Positions 1 to 12,498 are shown, numbered from the stretch's first letter. The stretch: 64,000 nt of DNA from Simmondsia chinensis (GCA_018398585.1 JAGTTD010000001.1:27287438-27351437); one strand, 5' to 3'. The notes: generated by a model from the letters alone, not told the origin. A program made the numbers and translations.

Positions 1-159
1 CTGATTTTTATAACGTTTGGAAGCTCTTTGTTATATAACAATAATTTGTAGGCAAACTTTTTAATGACTCGATTGTTCTTTACATGAAAGTTTTATTATT
101 ATTTTGACAATTTTTATTACAAGATATATTAATGGCATAGTATTTTTACTCATTCTAAT
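1..159. other. AT-rich sequence, nothing recognised
   Basis: No reading frame, repeat partner or element end was recognised. It lies beside an LTR-like remnant and may belong to it. Confidence 0.4.
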
Positions 160-774
160 ATTAATGGGGTTTTAGAAGAGGTTCAACCTTGTACTCGCAA
201 ATGTACAAGCAAGTCATAGCTGTGGCGAATATACGGGTGTTATATCCACAGACAATCGGTTTAAAGTTAGATTCAATGATTACTGACTAGTTAAAATTGG
301 GGTTTTTGGTTGAAGAATGAGTATTAGCTAAATTTACAGAATTAAACAATGAATTAAATTGTCAAATCAGTTGATGATAGTTTAGAGTATGAATTCCAGT
401 TAACCTAACTCAGATCCAATCATTCTATTTTATAATGACAATGACTTCAAAAGCTTAGGCTACAACCTCTAAAACCTAGGTGAACACTTAATTAGGGCTT
501 AAGGTAATGAACTAGTGTAGAAACATAATTATATAATCACTCTTGGTGTTGCATGAGTTAGCTCAATAGCAATACTTAATTCCTTTCTTTTTCCTATTTC
601 AGTGTTAATTTATATTAAAGATCGTGCTCAGGGTTGGGCACAATCTCAACCTTGACCGCTAATGAAAACCCGTTATACTATGGTATAAGGTACAAGCACA
701 AGACGAATTGTAAATATATTGGAAATTTAGCCATAGCTACAAGCACATAAAAAGAAAATTGATCTCAATAAATA
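160..774 (-). repeat. Remnant of an old LTR (M-left), U5-like end
   Basis: The segment reads like the downstream part of a large plant gypsy LTR on the minus strand. Positions 555-774 match 38668-38870 in the same orientation, sharing stretches such as CAATAGCAATACTTAATTCC-like and TTATACTATGGT-like blocks. It stops where the copia-B 3' LTR begins. No PBS or PPT is visible, so the lineage is unassigned. The gypsy identity is inference from layout; the repeat match is seen directly. Confidence 0.4.
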
Positions 775-2693
775 ACAAGAACATATTTCAAAAAAATTCC
801 CTAGAAGGGTTTGAGCAGGTGTAGCGGAATACCAATTTAAAATTCTTATTCTTAAATCTAAAGTCCTAGTCTAATTAAACTATTTAATTAGATCCAGATT
901 TTACTCTAGTAGGTTCATAATATAACAAATAAATATTGAATAAAACATGTATAAACATAATATGTAGAACAAATGAAATAAAGGAAAATCAAATTAAATA
1001 TCACATATTTAATTTAGAAATACCTGAAGCAAGAATCCCAACTCCAACTTGAAGATCTGAAATTAGAAGAAGAATTCTCACCATCGCACCCAAAAATATT
1101 GAACTTAAGAAAAATTCCAGAACAAAATTTTTCTTTCAATATTTTCAAAAAACAAATTTTTAGAAAAATTATGCTAAACAATAATTTAGAAAATCCAAAA
1201 AGCAATTTTAGGATTTTCAACATGAGAGAAAAATAGGTTCCAAAACTCTAAAGCATTAAATCTCACGGCTCAAACTGCGCTAATTTATAAAAAACAAAAC
1301 CACCACATGTCATCACGCAATTCACCCACAATTCAACACGCGGATACTCATCTTGGCCATCCATCGCTAAGTGCGTCACAACGCACCACGTGGCGGCCAG
1401 TCATTGGTTCGAACCATAAAGGGCATGGATAACTTACCTAAAGCCACTCACGGCGGCTGCATGCAGTAAATTCGGATTCTTTTGCCATTTTTTGTTTATA
1501 TTGCCACATGTATAAATTCATCTCATGAAATTATATTTAAAAAAACTAATTTATTCATTTTATAAATAAATAATTCATTCCATGAATTATTTTTAGCAAA
1601 ATTAATTTATTCATTTCATGAACAAATAACTAATCTCATGAATTCATTTTAATATTTTCAGACGATACTTGAGTTGAGGTTTGTGAAAAGACCTCAGGGA
1701 CTATCTAACTTTTGCTCCAAATGGGTAAAACCTAATTGTCATCTCATGATAATAATTGATTACCATTTAGTAAAACTTAATTCCACTAAATAAGTTTTAC
1801 TATACTCTGGAATTAAATATATTCACTCAAGAATTTTTCAAATAACTTTATTACGACAATTAACCCCTCTATTAGATATTCATGAGAAAAAGTAACTTTA
1901 ACTACTATCGTTATTGTTCTCGCATCTCTCGCCCTTGTTCCTGACTTGCCCTTCTCGAACAATTCAATAATACAAAAACAATTTCCGCATTAATTCCAAG
2001 TGTTAAACATATGGAATACTTCGGATAAAGATTCTAGAATCTATTCGTATATTTCTGAATCAACTAAAGGGACATCTTTATCTTGTTAGAGACTATAGAT
2101 TCCACGTAAAACAATTGTTCCCGCTGTACTTCATGTTGTTATCCAACGCACATAAGATTCAAGTCAATGCACTTTGACTAATTCTTTTGGCACATCAAAG
2201 CAGCAAACGATCCATGCATGAGCTCAAACTATTTCCTGGATTCAAAGTTATCGTCTTATAGAATTAATTATTATTGATAGTAGTTAAGAAACAAATTATT
2301 CAGGTGGTCCTACTCAGTGTTCTAATCTTATAAACAACATCAACATAATACTTTTAGATTCCTATCCACTTGACCAAGAGAAACAACTTAAAGTACTATA
2401 TTAGAGTCTTATCAGACAAGTTATCCAAACTCATTACCGACTACGAACATATATTTTGACAACATATTACTTATTTGATTTAAGTCTATTTGCAGTTCAA
2501 TCTCATTGACCATTTAAACCAAACATGACATGTCGTCTTGGGCTACATCCATCTCATAGAACGTTTTAGGAAAAAAAATCACACGCATGTTTGACTCATA
2601 AACCATAATTAGACAATAAATAAACAAAATAATTTTATTTATTTAATATTTAAAACTAATTAATTGGGTTTTTTCAGGACACCAACTCCAACA
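775..2693 (-). repeat. Copia-B 3' LTR
   Basis: On the minus strand it begins TGTTGGAGTTGGTGTCCTGA next to the PPT and ends near 775, where the expected CCAACA is degraded. It aligns along its length with 22249-25070 and 37976-38030, apart from the insertions there. It contains short perfect hairpins with 3-nt loops, for example at 1571-1589 (8-bp stem). No coding potential is expected; the short frame at 1014-1223 is AT-rich LTR sequence. Confidence 0.8.
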
Positions 2694-2712
2694 ATCTCCT
2701 ATTTGTCTTAAA
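2694..2712 (-). promoter_or_regulatory. Copia-B polypurine tract
   Basis: On the minus strand the sequence reads GACAAATAGGAGAT directly before the 3' LTR start. It matches in place and form the PPTs of copia-C, D and K (GACAAGTGGGAGAT in D). It primes plus-strand DNA synthesis in LTR retrotransposons. Confidence 0.75.
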
Positions 2713-4587
2713 CCCAATTAGCCCTGCATTGCATAATTGTCTCCCAGGGATCTGTCAACTCTTTGACTACAAACTTTAACCAATACCGATATGTCACTAT
2801 CTCATTCCTTTGCTTACAAGCTTTAATCTAATTGGGACCTTATGAATAAACTAGTCTACCCAACAACTTCATAACTGTCAAGTGCCCGACTTCCATAGTG
2901 AAGTAAGCAATACAAGACTGCTTCACTCTTCACTATCTAATGACTCTCACTATAAGGGTAAAACTGGATTTCTTGACATCAGACGTCTACGCTCCCTTTT
3001 GAAACAAATGACCCATGATAAACTTAACATCCTTTCTTTGAATCATATGAAAGCTTGATCCTAAAACGTTTTTGTGCTCATCTTGGTCTTTCACTTTAAA
3101 TAACTGGACAATTAAATTATTACAGCTCATAGAAATTCTAAACCATTTTTAATGAGTAGAATCCTATTTATATACAACACTTAGAAAGTCACTACTTTCT
3201 AGCCATGTCACATGTACTCTTATGGTTCACTAACTATTGATTCAAATCACTAGGACTTGATAACCGTCATCGAATCTACTATTCAATGAATAAGATGCAT
3301 ATTTATGTCTACAAATAGACTACCTTAGTTTGCATACTATATGCTCTTAACTCTTGGCAACAAACTTGTCTGGTTGTATTATATACATAGCCTTTTCAAG
3401 ATGAGTATTCAGAAAATGTCACCTTGATTTCCATTTCTTATATCTCATTACAATGAGATACAATGGATAAGAGCATCTTTATGGACTTAAGCATAGCATC
3501 TAGCTAGAAGGTTTCATCAAACACAATTCCTTCATTTAGGATATAACCCACTGCCACAATCTAGCCTTAAAAGTCTCAACCTTCTTATCCACTCAACTCT
3601 TTATACTTGTAGACCCATTCAGATCCAATCTAATCGACTTAATATCTTTCGACACCTTTATAAGTTCCCAGAGTTAAAATACAATTACTTTAATTTAACT
3701 TTTGCTACCCTGACCAATTGTTCATTATAGTCTAAAGGATCAGATTTACTATTGTACTTAAACGTTAAGACTAAAGACTTAAATCCATCAAGTGACCTTG
3801 ACCAAGCTCCCACTACACCAAAGCTCTCATGTACTTAATGTGACAATAACCTGGTTGAAAATATATCTGATACATCATCTACACAATAAGTTGTATCAAG
3901 CTGTAGAGACACAACATCTCATAATGTTAATCTATCCAGCACAAGCTATTTGTTGTACTTGTAGAACACTTTCTAAAACATCTTACATAACAAACCTTTT
4001 GATATATGAATCTTACCATATTCAATAATACATTATTGATCATTTCTACAACACTTTGTAGTAAGGAAAAATAAGAATTCTTCTCAAATCACGACTTTGA
4101 TCTAGTCAAAGTGACTTGATATAATTAAATGATCCCAACTTCAGTCTTTAATTCTTTGAGCTTTTCAAAGGATTCAAGACTTCAGTCTTTAAAGGATATC
4201 CATATATCAACTAATTGAGTACTTATTCATAAACATTTTATGACATACTATTCGCTTCTGCTCAATTTTAACACTCCATAAATATTTTATGAATAAGTTC
4301 TAGTAGCTTAGTGGCTCTACTCTCTTTACTCTTAAAAGGCTCTTTCAGTCACAATTAATTCAAACATGATTCACATTTTGGTTATCATTTTAGTACTTAA
4401 TAATCCCACAAAACAAATCAAACTAGTTTTGAATCATATTAAATTAATGTGACGTAAGAATAAGTACCACTTGAAAGCTCTATGGATTTCAGAAAATTCT
4501 TCTTTTATATGGTTACACAGCCTAATTTGTATTAGATGAATAAATTGCAATTAACATAGTTTTGATTAAAATAAGTCAGCTATCTAC
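2713..4587 (-). pseudogene. Copia-B reverse transcriptase/RNase H remnant
   Basis: Heavily decayed copia pol read on the minus strand. The stretch at about 3250-3640 aligns at DNA level with the K reverse transcriptase at 62765-63127, the N-terminal RT half. The stretch at about 3700-3840 matches the K integrase-RT linker. No long frame survives. Unlike C and D, this copy keeps the RT segment they lack. Element A interrupts the region at 4588/4593. Confidence 0.5.
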
Positions 4588-4592
4588 CAATG

Positions 4593-6022
4593 TGATGCGT
4601 GTCTAGTGCAGCCAATTAAAATTAAACTCTAAATCAACCTAACTAACTACTAGATAGGGTAAGTAGAGGTCGATCCCACGAGGATTAAAGTGTTTCAATT
4701 ATCTAAATTCGAGTTTCCTAAATAACTAATCTAATAACGCAAGTAAATTCGGGGGGGGGGGGGGGGGGGGGGGTGTGGTTTTTGGATTCAACTATCTAAG
4801 GTACGCTAGATGAAGTAATATGTTAAAAATGTGAACTTTCTAATGGTTCTTAACAATATATTAAAAGCATTCAGTAGAGAATAGAAAAATTCACCATGAA
4901 TTTAGTAATTAATCATCAACACATTCAATTCACTAGTTTAAATATATTGACTGTAGAATTCACCAACGAAGCTATTATTCCCTATCTTTCCTTAATTTAT
5001 GTTTAATCCGGACGACCTGCAATTAAACCCTAACCACTAAACAACCCTCAAACGATTGAAAAGTTTAATCTAATGGCAGCTTTAACGAATAACAAAGACA
5101 TCATCAATCCTAGACAATAACATACGACGACGCAAATATTTAATCTAGACTATGAAACACTATAACAGAAAGCATAAACTTGACCATCCATGTCTCTATT
5201 ATTTGCTACTTGTGTTAATTCAACCAAGCAATTACGAACTTAGAATCATTAACTAGCATTGGATATCAAGAAGTAATTAAGTAGTAGGCCTCCTTCACAA
5301 CCAATCCATCAATCATGACATTCAAGCATAGATGATTCATAGATATTTAAACATAGCGATGTGAAATTCATTAAAATCAAAATACTTGTCTCATGATCAC
5401 AAATTCCTAATTACAATCGTTTCTCTACTAAATAATAAAAGATTACACACTCATGATCATTGAAGAAAAGAAAGAATTAAAGGAAAGATAAGAAGAACTC
5501 ATGCTGAATTAATTGATGAAGAATACGTCTCTACAGCTCCTTGGATCTTCAAAAAGGTGTATCCCTTGATGATCCTTGGCTAGGGCTCTCCACCACATTT
5601 TAATTTTTTTTTAGCCAAATTCTCCTAAAAATTAGGCATGGAATCTTCTTGGAATCCTTTTTGAATTAGGAAACACCTTAAGATAAGCATTTGCCAGCTA
5701 GAAAATAAGTCAAAAAGCCAAAAAAAAAAAAAAAAATTGTTTTGCCACATAAAACGAGCTTCTTGGCGCCCAAGTAACTTCCAATTCTTATCCAATTGAG
5801 ATTCTAAGTAGATTTTCGTCCAAATTGAAATTCCCTCCAGCTTGCCATCCAAATTTATTATCAATTAATCCCATATCAACTCCTGAAATCAAGGAAACAA
5901 TCAAATAATTACTAAAATCCGAAAATAAAGAATTATTAATTTAAAAACATAAATAATCACAAAAAAAACAACCAAAAAGCATAAAGTATGATAATTAAAT
6001 ATAACATTTCTAGCACTTATCA
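4593..6022 (-). repeat. Gypsy A 3' LTR (1430 bp)
   Basis: On the minus strand it runs from TGATAAGTGCTAG to GACACGCATCA, with TG...CA ends. It matches the J LTR at 57034-58445 in reverse complement along its full length, and the truncated A 5' LTR at 10243-10624. Near its end it holds a run of 23 G on the plus strand. Confidence 0.88.
4751..4773. repeat. G23 homopolymer in the A LTR
   Basis: Twenty-three consecutive G on the plus strand, which is C23 on the element's sense strand. The J LTR has a tract of the same length at 58266-58288. Confidence 0.9.
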
Positions 6023-6044
6023 AATTCCCCCACACTTAGCTTTT
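6023..6044 (-). promoter_or_regulatory. Gypsy A polypurine tract
   Basis: On the minus strand it reads AAAAGCTAAGTGTGGGGG directly upstream of the 3' LTR start. The same tract precedes the J 3' LTR at 57010-57033. Confidence 0.8.
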
Positions 6045-7490
6045 GGTCATCCTCGAGCAAACCCTAAACTACATTTGAACTCTACCTTTCCATAGGTATC
6101 AAAGAAACTCACATTATAAGTAAGAACATATCCAAGTAATTCAAGAAACACAGAATTTCTCAAACAAATCTTCCCAACTAATTCAAACTCTCTTAATATA
6201 GACTTTGAATCGAAGAGCTTAACATATCAACCTAGTAGATCCTCACACGTTATTGTGTTTGCACTCCAACTCTCATGTGTTTCGGTTTCATTAGGTTCAA
6301 TTCATGAAAATGTACTACCATAGGCTTGCTTGTCCATCTCATCTCCACTACTTAGATCATATGCAAATCATGAATCAGAAGGTCTTTTAATTTGGTTGTA
6401 ACGGGGCCATAGGTAACAAAGGTATGGAACATTTAGGTTATGTGGTGCTAAAAACCATAGGAAATAGTAGAGCAATTAAATCCTTAACCTAACATTGTAA
6501 TATCAGGAACAATACAACCACTTTCCACATCAAAGACGACAATTTATGAGCATAACATACTTCTTATTTTTTTCTGCTTCATTATACCTTTTTTTTAACC
6601 ACATACAAATATTATTTTGATCAAAGCAAATAAGATATGTCATTCCCTGATTACGTAAACTCAATTTCCGGTCTTATTCCACTTCTTCTAATGAACACCA
6701 AACTTCACCATTAAGTCAAGAACTCAAATGCTCTACTAATCCTTAGGTTGGGTAGAAACATTTGATTTAAATTTTTTTTTTTTTTTGGTGATATTGGCTC
6801 ATATTGTGGGTTAATACAAAGAAATAAAGCATATATATGGCTCAAAATTGGCTCACTAGAAATCAAATGTCAGGGTAGGCTTATTTGGCTCAAGTGGTGG
6901 AAAGAAACCTAATTGCCTTCATCACTTTCATGTATGCATATGAATCAGTGTAATCTCGACAAGATCTAAGGCAAGTTCTAGAGTAACACAATCAAGAATG
7001 AACAACACACATAGAAGAAATCAGATTTATATAAAGATGTATCAATCAAAGGCTCAAAAGCTCGCAAAAGGTCATGATCTGCCATATCAACATGCTTCAA
7101 CTTTTGAACTCAATTACCATATCAAGAATTTCTCAAATAGTGAGTTAATCTATTTAATCAATTCATGTTCTTTTCAAAATTGATTACTTCTAACTCATGA
7201 CATGTAGAATCTTATCAATCTAAGGAAAGTTCCTAAAAATGATCACGAAATATGTGTTGTGCATAAAATTTCCCCTCCCCACACTTAATCCTTCCATTTT
7301 CCCCAATGGAATTCTTGCATGCAAAGGAAACAAAACTTCATATAAACAGAGAATAGGAGTGAAACCATCAACCTAGAGTAATAATTCCTAGAAAGCATTA
7401 AAAGGTAAGGGATAGAAAATTCAAATCTCTTTATTCTTGGGTTGCCCCCCAAGCAGCGCAATTGTTTAGAGTCATTTGCCCAACTTCAAG
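6045..7490 (-). other. Non-coding tail between integrase and PPT of A
   Basis: About 1.4 kb with no supported gene. It corresponds to 55613-57009 in J in reverse orientation, so it is a family feature rather than random flank. Short frames such as 6998-7183 have no recognisable content. Athila/Tat elements commonly have long spacers here, some with an env-like frame; I see no such frame. Confidence 0.6.
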
Positions 7491-7494
7491 CTTC

Positions 7495-8700
7495 ATCTAC
7501 AGATCCTCCATGTTAAGACCATCCATCACTTGCACTTGAAAATTGTCACAGAACGGTTTGAGCTTGTGTCCATTCACCTTGAATACCTTATTCATCTCCA
7601 AGCTTTGTATTTCCACTGCACCATGAGAATAAACCTTGGTTACAACAAAAGGACCAATCCACCTAGAACGAAGCTTACCAGAAAAAAGTCTGAGTCTAGA
7701 ATCATAAAGGAGAACTTTTTTCCCAACTTTAAAATTCTTTCAAGCAATCATCTTATCATGAAATGCCTTAGTCTTGTCCTTATAAATCCTTGCGTTCTCA
7801 TATGCATCATTCCTTATCTCCTCCAGTTCTTGTAGCTACAACTTCCTTTGTTTTCAAGCTTCCTCAAGATCTAAGTTGCATTTCTTAATTGCCCAAAACG
7901 CCTTATGTTCTAGCTCCACAGGAAGGTGACAAGCCTTCCCAAACACCAAGCGATATGGGGACATACCAATTGGCATTTTGTAGGCTATCCTATAAGCCCA
8001 TAAAGCTTCATCTAGCTTCGTACTCCAATCCTCCCTATTGGGATTGACTACCTTCTCAAGAATGGATTTCACCTCTCTATTGGAAATCTCAGCTTGCCCA
8101 CTTGTTTGGGGGTGATATGTGGTGGACTCTTTGTGAGTTACATGGTACTTCCTTAAAAGTGCGTCAACAGCCCGGTTGCAAAAATGGGTACCTCGATCAC
8201 TGATGATAGCCGTAGGTGTTCCAAACCTGTCAAAGATAGAAGTCCTAACAAAGTCTACAACAACTTTAGAATCATCAGTCCTGGTGGCCTTAGCTTCCAC
8301 CCATTTGGAAACATAATCAACAGCTAAAAGTATGTAAACATTACCACAGGAGGGAGGAAACGGTCCCATAAAATCAATACCCCAAATATCAAAAATTTCA
8401 CATGCAAGAATAGAAGTTAAGGGCATTTGATTCCTTTGAGAGATGTTACCTGTCCTTTGGCATTGTTCACAAGTCTTACAGAACAAATGTGCATCCTTAT
8501 GAATAGAAGGCCAATAAAATCCACATTCAAGTACCTTATGTGCTGTCCTTTTCGGGCCAAGATGACCTCCACCTTCATAAGAGTGACAAAATGTTAGAAT
8601 AGAATAAAAGTCACTCTCCGGAGCACACCTTCTTATTACTTGGTCTGCACAATGTTTCCATAGATATGGATTATTCCAAACATATTATTTTGCATCACTC
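7495..8700 (-). pseudogene. Gypsy A integrase (C-terminal pol)
   Basis: Integrase inserts element cDNA into host DNA. An open block covers 7854-8486 (210 residues). It holds the CxxC of the zinc-binding domain (CKTCEQC) and the catalytic triad Asp38 (GIDF), Asp97 (ISDRG) and Glu133 (GQAEIS), with standard DD35E spacing. The zinc-domain histidines (HSYEGGGH) lie upstream near 8580. The C-terminal part continues to about 7495 in line with J 55260-55612, but two stops interrupt it at about 7830-7860. The plus-strand frame at 7476-7835 is its antisense shadow. The wording is Athila/Tat-like. Inactive because the element lacks gag, protease and half of RT. Confidence 0.85.
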
Positions 8701-8725
8701 TTGATTTTGTCCCTTTGAGCTTTTG

Positions 8726-10241
8726 TCATGTGCCAGGAAGTGACTTAGTAACCAAATAATTAACTATATCCGCATACCAAGGCACTCCCATGGACATAGC
8801 ATACAAATGCTCATCAGGGAAGAGTTCCTCTAAAGGTAGTGCTTCTTCTTCTCGAACTAAGCGGCTCAAATGATCTGCCACATAATTCTCTGCACCTCTT
8901 CTATCCTTCACCTCGATGTCAAATTCTTGTAACAACAATATCCATCTTATCAGTCTTGGTTTTGCTTCTTTCTTCTTCCAAAGGTGCCTTAGAGCTGCAT
9001 GATCAGAATACACAATAACTTTAGTACCAAGAAAATAGGAACGAAATTTTTCCAAAGCAAATACAATAGCAAAAAGTTCATTTTCTGTCGTGGTGTAAAT
9101 TGCATTGGGCAGCATCCAAAGTCCTTGATGCATAGTAGATAACATGAGTTACTCGTTGGCCCAGCACAGCCCCCACTGCTCGGTCACTAGCGTCACACAT
9201 TATCTCGAACGGTAGGTCCCAATTAGGAGGTTGTATGATTGGAGCTGAAATCAAGTACTGCTTTAGCTTGTTAAACGCCTCCTTGTAACTCTCATCAAAC
9301 ACAAATTCCACATCCTTGCCTAGCAAATTGCATAGGGCCAATGCTATCTTAGAAAAACCTTTGATAAACCTTTGATAGAATCCTGCACGGCCCAAAAAAG
9401 ATCGTACTTCCCGCACATTCGTGGGGTAAGGTAAAGATTTTATAACATCTATCTTAGCTTTATCAACTTCAATTCCCCTAGAAGAGACAACATGCCCTAG
9501 AACTACACCTTGTTCAACCATAAAATGACACTTTTCAAAATTCAAAACAAGGCTAGTTTCTATGCACCTTTTAAGTACAAGTGTAAGGTTCTCTAAGCAT
9601 TTATCAAATGAATTTCCGTGAACTGTAAAATCATCCATAAATACTTCCATTATGTGCTCAACATAGCCAGAAAATATGCTAACCATACACTTTTGGAATG
9701 TGGCCGGGGCGTTGCAAAGTCCAAACGGCATCCTCCGATATGCGAACGTCCCAAAAGGACAAGTGAAGGTCATCTTCTCTTGATCCTATGGTGCAATTGG
9801 AATCTGGTTATAACTTGAATATCCATTAAGAAAACAATAGTTAGATCTACCAGCCAGACGTTCTATCATTTGATCTATGAAAGGTCAAGGAAAATGATCC
9901 TTTCTAGTTGCCACATTGAGTTTGCGGTAGTCTATGCACACTCTCCAACCATTCTGTACTCGAGTTGGAATGAACTCACCATCTTTGTTTTTTACCACCG
10001 TGATCCCTGTCTTCTTGGGGACCACATGAATTGGACTTATCCACTTAGAGTCAGAAATTAGGTAAATCACTCCTGCATCCAATAGTTTCAAAATTTCCTT
10101 CTTCACCACCTCCATCATAGGTGGGTTCAACCTGTGTTGTGCCTCCCTAGATGGCGTGGCATTCTCCTCTAGCAAAATCCAGTGCATGCACACAAAGGGG
10201 CTGATTCCCTTTATGTTGTGCCTCCCTAGATGGCGTGGCAT
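8726..10241 (-). pseudogene. Gypsy A reverse transcriptase-RNase H
   Basis: Three overlapping blocks of one decayed pol. Block 9885-10241 holds the N-terminal RT fingers (KWISPIHVVPKK, WRVCIDYRKLN). Block 9078-9773 holds the palm, with FMDDF as the YxDD box, and the connection domain up to CDASDRAVGAVLGQ at the start of RNase H. Block 8726-9145 continues RNase H ([31 protein letters not shown]). A stop near 9785 and a frameshift near 9100 break the frame. The RT start is cut where the truncated LTR joins at 10242. Catalytic RT and RNase H residues that can be seen are intact, so the element decayed mainly by deletion and frameshift. Confidence 0.88.
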
Positions 10242-10249
10242 TCACCTCT
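10136..10249 (-). repeat. 77-bp-offset duplication at the A LTR/RT junction
   Basis: The block TGTTGTGCCTCCCTAGATGG with following bases occurs at about 10136-10172 and again at about 10213-10249. The second copy abuts the truncated LTR. The duplication sits exactly at the internal-deletion junction. Confidence 0.75.
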
Positions 10250-10624
10250 AATTCTTGGAATCCTTTTTGAATTAGAAAACACCTTAAGATAAGCATTTGT
10301 CAGCTGGACAATAAGTCAAAAAGCCAAAAAAAAAAAAACGTTTTGCCACATAAAACGAGCTTCTTGGCGCCCAAGTAACTTCCAATTCTTATCCAATTGA
10401 GATTCTAAGTAGATTTTCATCCAAATTGAAATTCCCTCCAGCTTGCCATCCAAATTTCTTATCAATTAATCCCATATCAGCTCCTCAAATCAAGGAAACA
10501 ATCAAATAATTACTAAAATCCGAAAATAAAGAATTATTACTTTAAAAACATAAATAATCATAAAAAAACACAATCAAAAAGCATAAAGTATGATAATTAA
10601 ATATAACATTTCTAGGACTTATCA
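10243..10624 (-). repeat. Gypsy A 5' LTR remnant
   Basis: Aligns with the first 380 bp or so of the A 3' LTR (5640-6022), including the CATTTCTAG(C/G)ACTTATCA end. The remaining 1 kb of LTR is deleted. The outer end is flanked by CAATG, identical to the repeat at the other end. Confidence 0.88.
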
Positions 10625-10629
10625 CAATG

Positions 10630-11640
10630 TATACCTTTTAAATAAACACTTTACTTACATAACTATCCGTCTATTTTTCAGAAAAATAACTGAAATACTA
10701 TTTTCGAAACAAATGGTAAATAGAAATCAAATTTCTAAGCAAATTGGTACATTAAGACGGTTACTCAAAGCTATGTTCCTTAACTTAAAATAATATCTCT
10801 AGGTGCCCTTACTGAAAGCTCAATTACTAGGACACTAGTGAATTACCTACAAGTCAAAACTAGAGAAGACAAGATATCGAATACCTTGTCATATTGGCAT
10901 TCCTAACTTGGAAACAATTGTATTTAAGCTCCTGGGAGTCCATTTTAAAGTCAATGCTATTAGAAAAGAGAAAAAAACTATTTTGACTCATGTTTTATTT
11001 TACCCTCTTGAGGTTCCTAATTCTTAAGATAGATACTTATACTAAGTGGACTCATCCCTTAGTTCTCATGACACCTTTTATCTCAAACTATACTTTCATC
11101 AATTCTAACAATAAGCAATCTTTATTACTGAATGTATTCAACCTAAACCGATTTAAAGACCTCGATAGGCAAGTCAGGATCATATCCTGTTAAGATTTGC
11201 TATCAATATTTGCATCAAGAATTCCAGTTTAATTAAATGAGCTATCATCATACGATGCGCTCTTGAACTAAACTTTCCTAATGCAATCTTGTGTCTATCA
11301 TAGCTATTCTCATTCTACTAGTTCTCTAATCAAACACTTCTTTGAAATATCTGATCATCTCTACTACAGTTGAATTTTCAAGTATCTAATACTAGAAAAC
11401 ATTCAACATCTAATGTTCAAATCTAGCAACTGACTAACTTTTTAGTCTAGTCTAACGTTCTAAATGTTCTTTTCAACTTAGTAGATCTACTAGCAGCAAT
11501 TAGAGAATTCTGAGCATCTCCTAGTGCTCCACATGTACTAAGACATACCATATCATAGTGACCAAAAAAAAAACTTGCAAGCAATCGAAGTTCGGAGTTC
11601 ACAATCCAACACTTACATGTATGCTGTGGTGACCCAACTG
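10630..11640 (-). pseudogene. Copia-B integrase/protease-region remnant
   Basis: By position, between the leader modules and the RT remnant, this should be the gag-knuckle, protease and integrase part of copia-B. The only protein trace I can point to is near 11570-11620 on the minus strand (CWIVNSE), resembling the copia protease motif W-(I/M)-(V)-D-S-G with the Asp-Ser-Gly lost. The rest is too decayed to read. The assignment rests mostly on context. Confidence 0.35.
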
Positions 11641-12060
11641 AACTACCCAAAACTCCCTGTCGGCGAGGCTAAATTGAGATATTAGAAGGGCAAGAACATT
11701 TCTCAATAAATATGTTTTCTTTTAAACTCTTTACTAAACATATTTAACACACCACTCTACCTTCAACCTCTAAGGTCAAACAATAGAGCTCCTGGAAGAG
11801 ATTAATGTAGGCCCTAGTCAAGTGTACGCCGCTACCTCAACATCCATACAAGTCCATGACGTACTCGACGTCGGCGTGGCCTTGCCGCTTTTCCAGCACC
11901 TAAGTCTATCATAAGAGATCTAACCTTGTATTCTACAAATGAACGCTCTCCTCGGCGAGCCGCACCCACCCATTACACTACCAAACCGGTAACAGAGGTT
12001 AGGGGCATTTATTTAGTAGCTCGCTCCCACTTGATATTTTGAGTGTGGTGAATATTTTAC
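11640..12060 (-). other. Conserved copia leader module, B copy 2
   Basis: Matches modules in C (17340-17790) and D (31600-32085) over several hundred bases, including a TAGTCAAGTGTA-like core, a CATACAAGTCCATGA-like core and GCTCGCTCCCACTTGAT. All copies have stops in every frame, so it is treated as non-coding. B has two copies in tandem; C and D have one each. Confidence 0.65.
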
Positions 12061-12124
12061 CAATTTTTGCAAAAGAACAAAGCATGGAATCCACCTAACC
12101 AATCTCTGTTTATGTAATGATGAG

Positions 12125-12493
12125 CTAACCAATCTACCCATTACTCCATGGGAGAGGGGGGGTAAAGAATTATCAGTAAGGTAAGAACAATTTTCAATTT
12201 CTATGTTTCTTTAACATAATCAACTCACCATTTTTTCTTGGTCTGTAAGATAGTATTACAATGCTCCCTAGGAGACAATTATACTATCCTAGTCAAGTGT
12301 ATATCATTACCTAGATGTTAGTACAAGTAAACAAGATACTCCATGTCAGCATGGTCGCATTTGCTTTCTTGTATCTCTATCTATCCTAAAGAAGTCTAAC
12401 CCTGTATTCCATGAATAAATGCCCTCCTCGTAGAGCAGCGCCTAACTATACTATTATATCGGCAATGGAGGTTGTGATGAAACAACTCCTATA
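12125..12493 (-). other. Conserved copia leader module, B copy 1 (split by C)
   Basis: Second, diverged copy of the module (TAGTCAAGTGTATATCATTACC). Copia-C inserted at its outer edge. The module resumes at 21239 with CTCCCCCTTGATATTTTG, which corresponds to the end of copy 2. Confidence 0.6.
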
Positions 12494-12498
12494 CCTTG

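Larger units (their letters stand above)
4593..10624 (-). mobile_element. Gypsy A: Athila/Tat-type element, internally deleted
   Basis: Minus-strand Ty3/gypsy element with a perfect 5-bp target duplication CAATG at 4588-4592 and 10625-10629. Order on its own strand: 5' LTR remnant (10624 to 10243), reverse transcriptase and RNase H, integrase, a 1.4-kb non-coding tail, PPT, and a complete 3' LTR (6022 to 4593). The rest of the 5' LTR, the PBS, gag, protease and the RT N-terminus are missing, because the LTR joins RT directly at about 10242. The wording of the RT and integrase is of the Athila/Tat group. It sits inside the pol of copia-B. Confidence 0.88.

Noticed and set aside
7476..7835. 119-codon plus-strand gene (and its mirror at 55274-55579 on the minus strand)
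   Set aside because: Both are the antisense of the integrase C-terminus, which is readable in J at 55260-55612.
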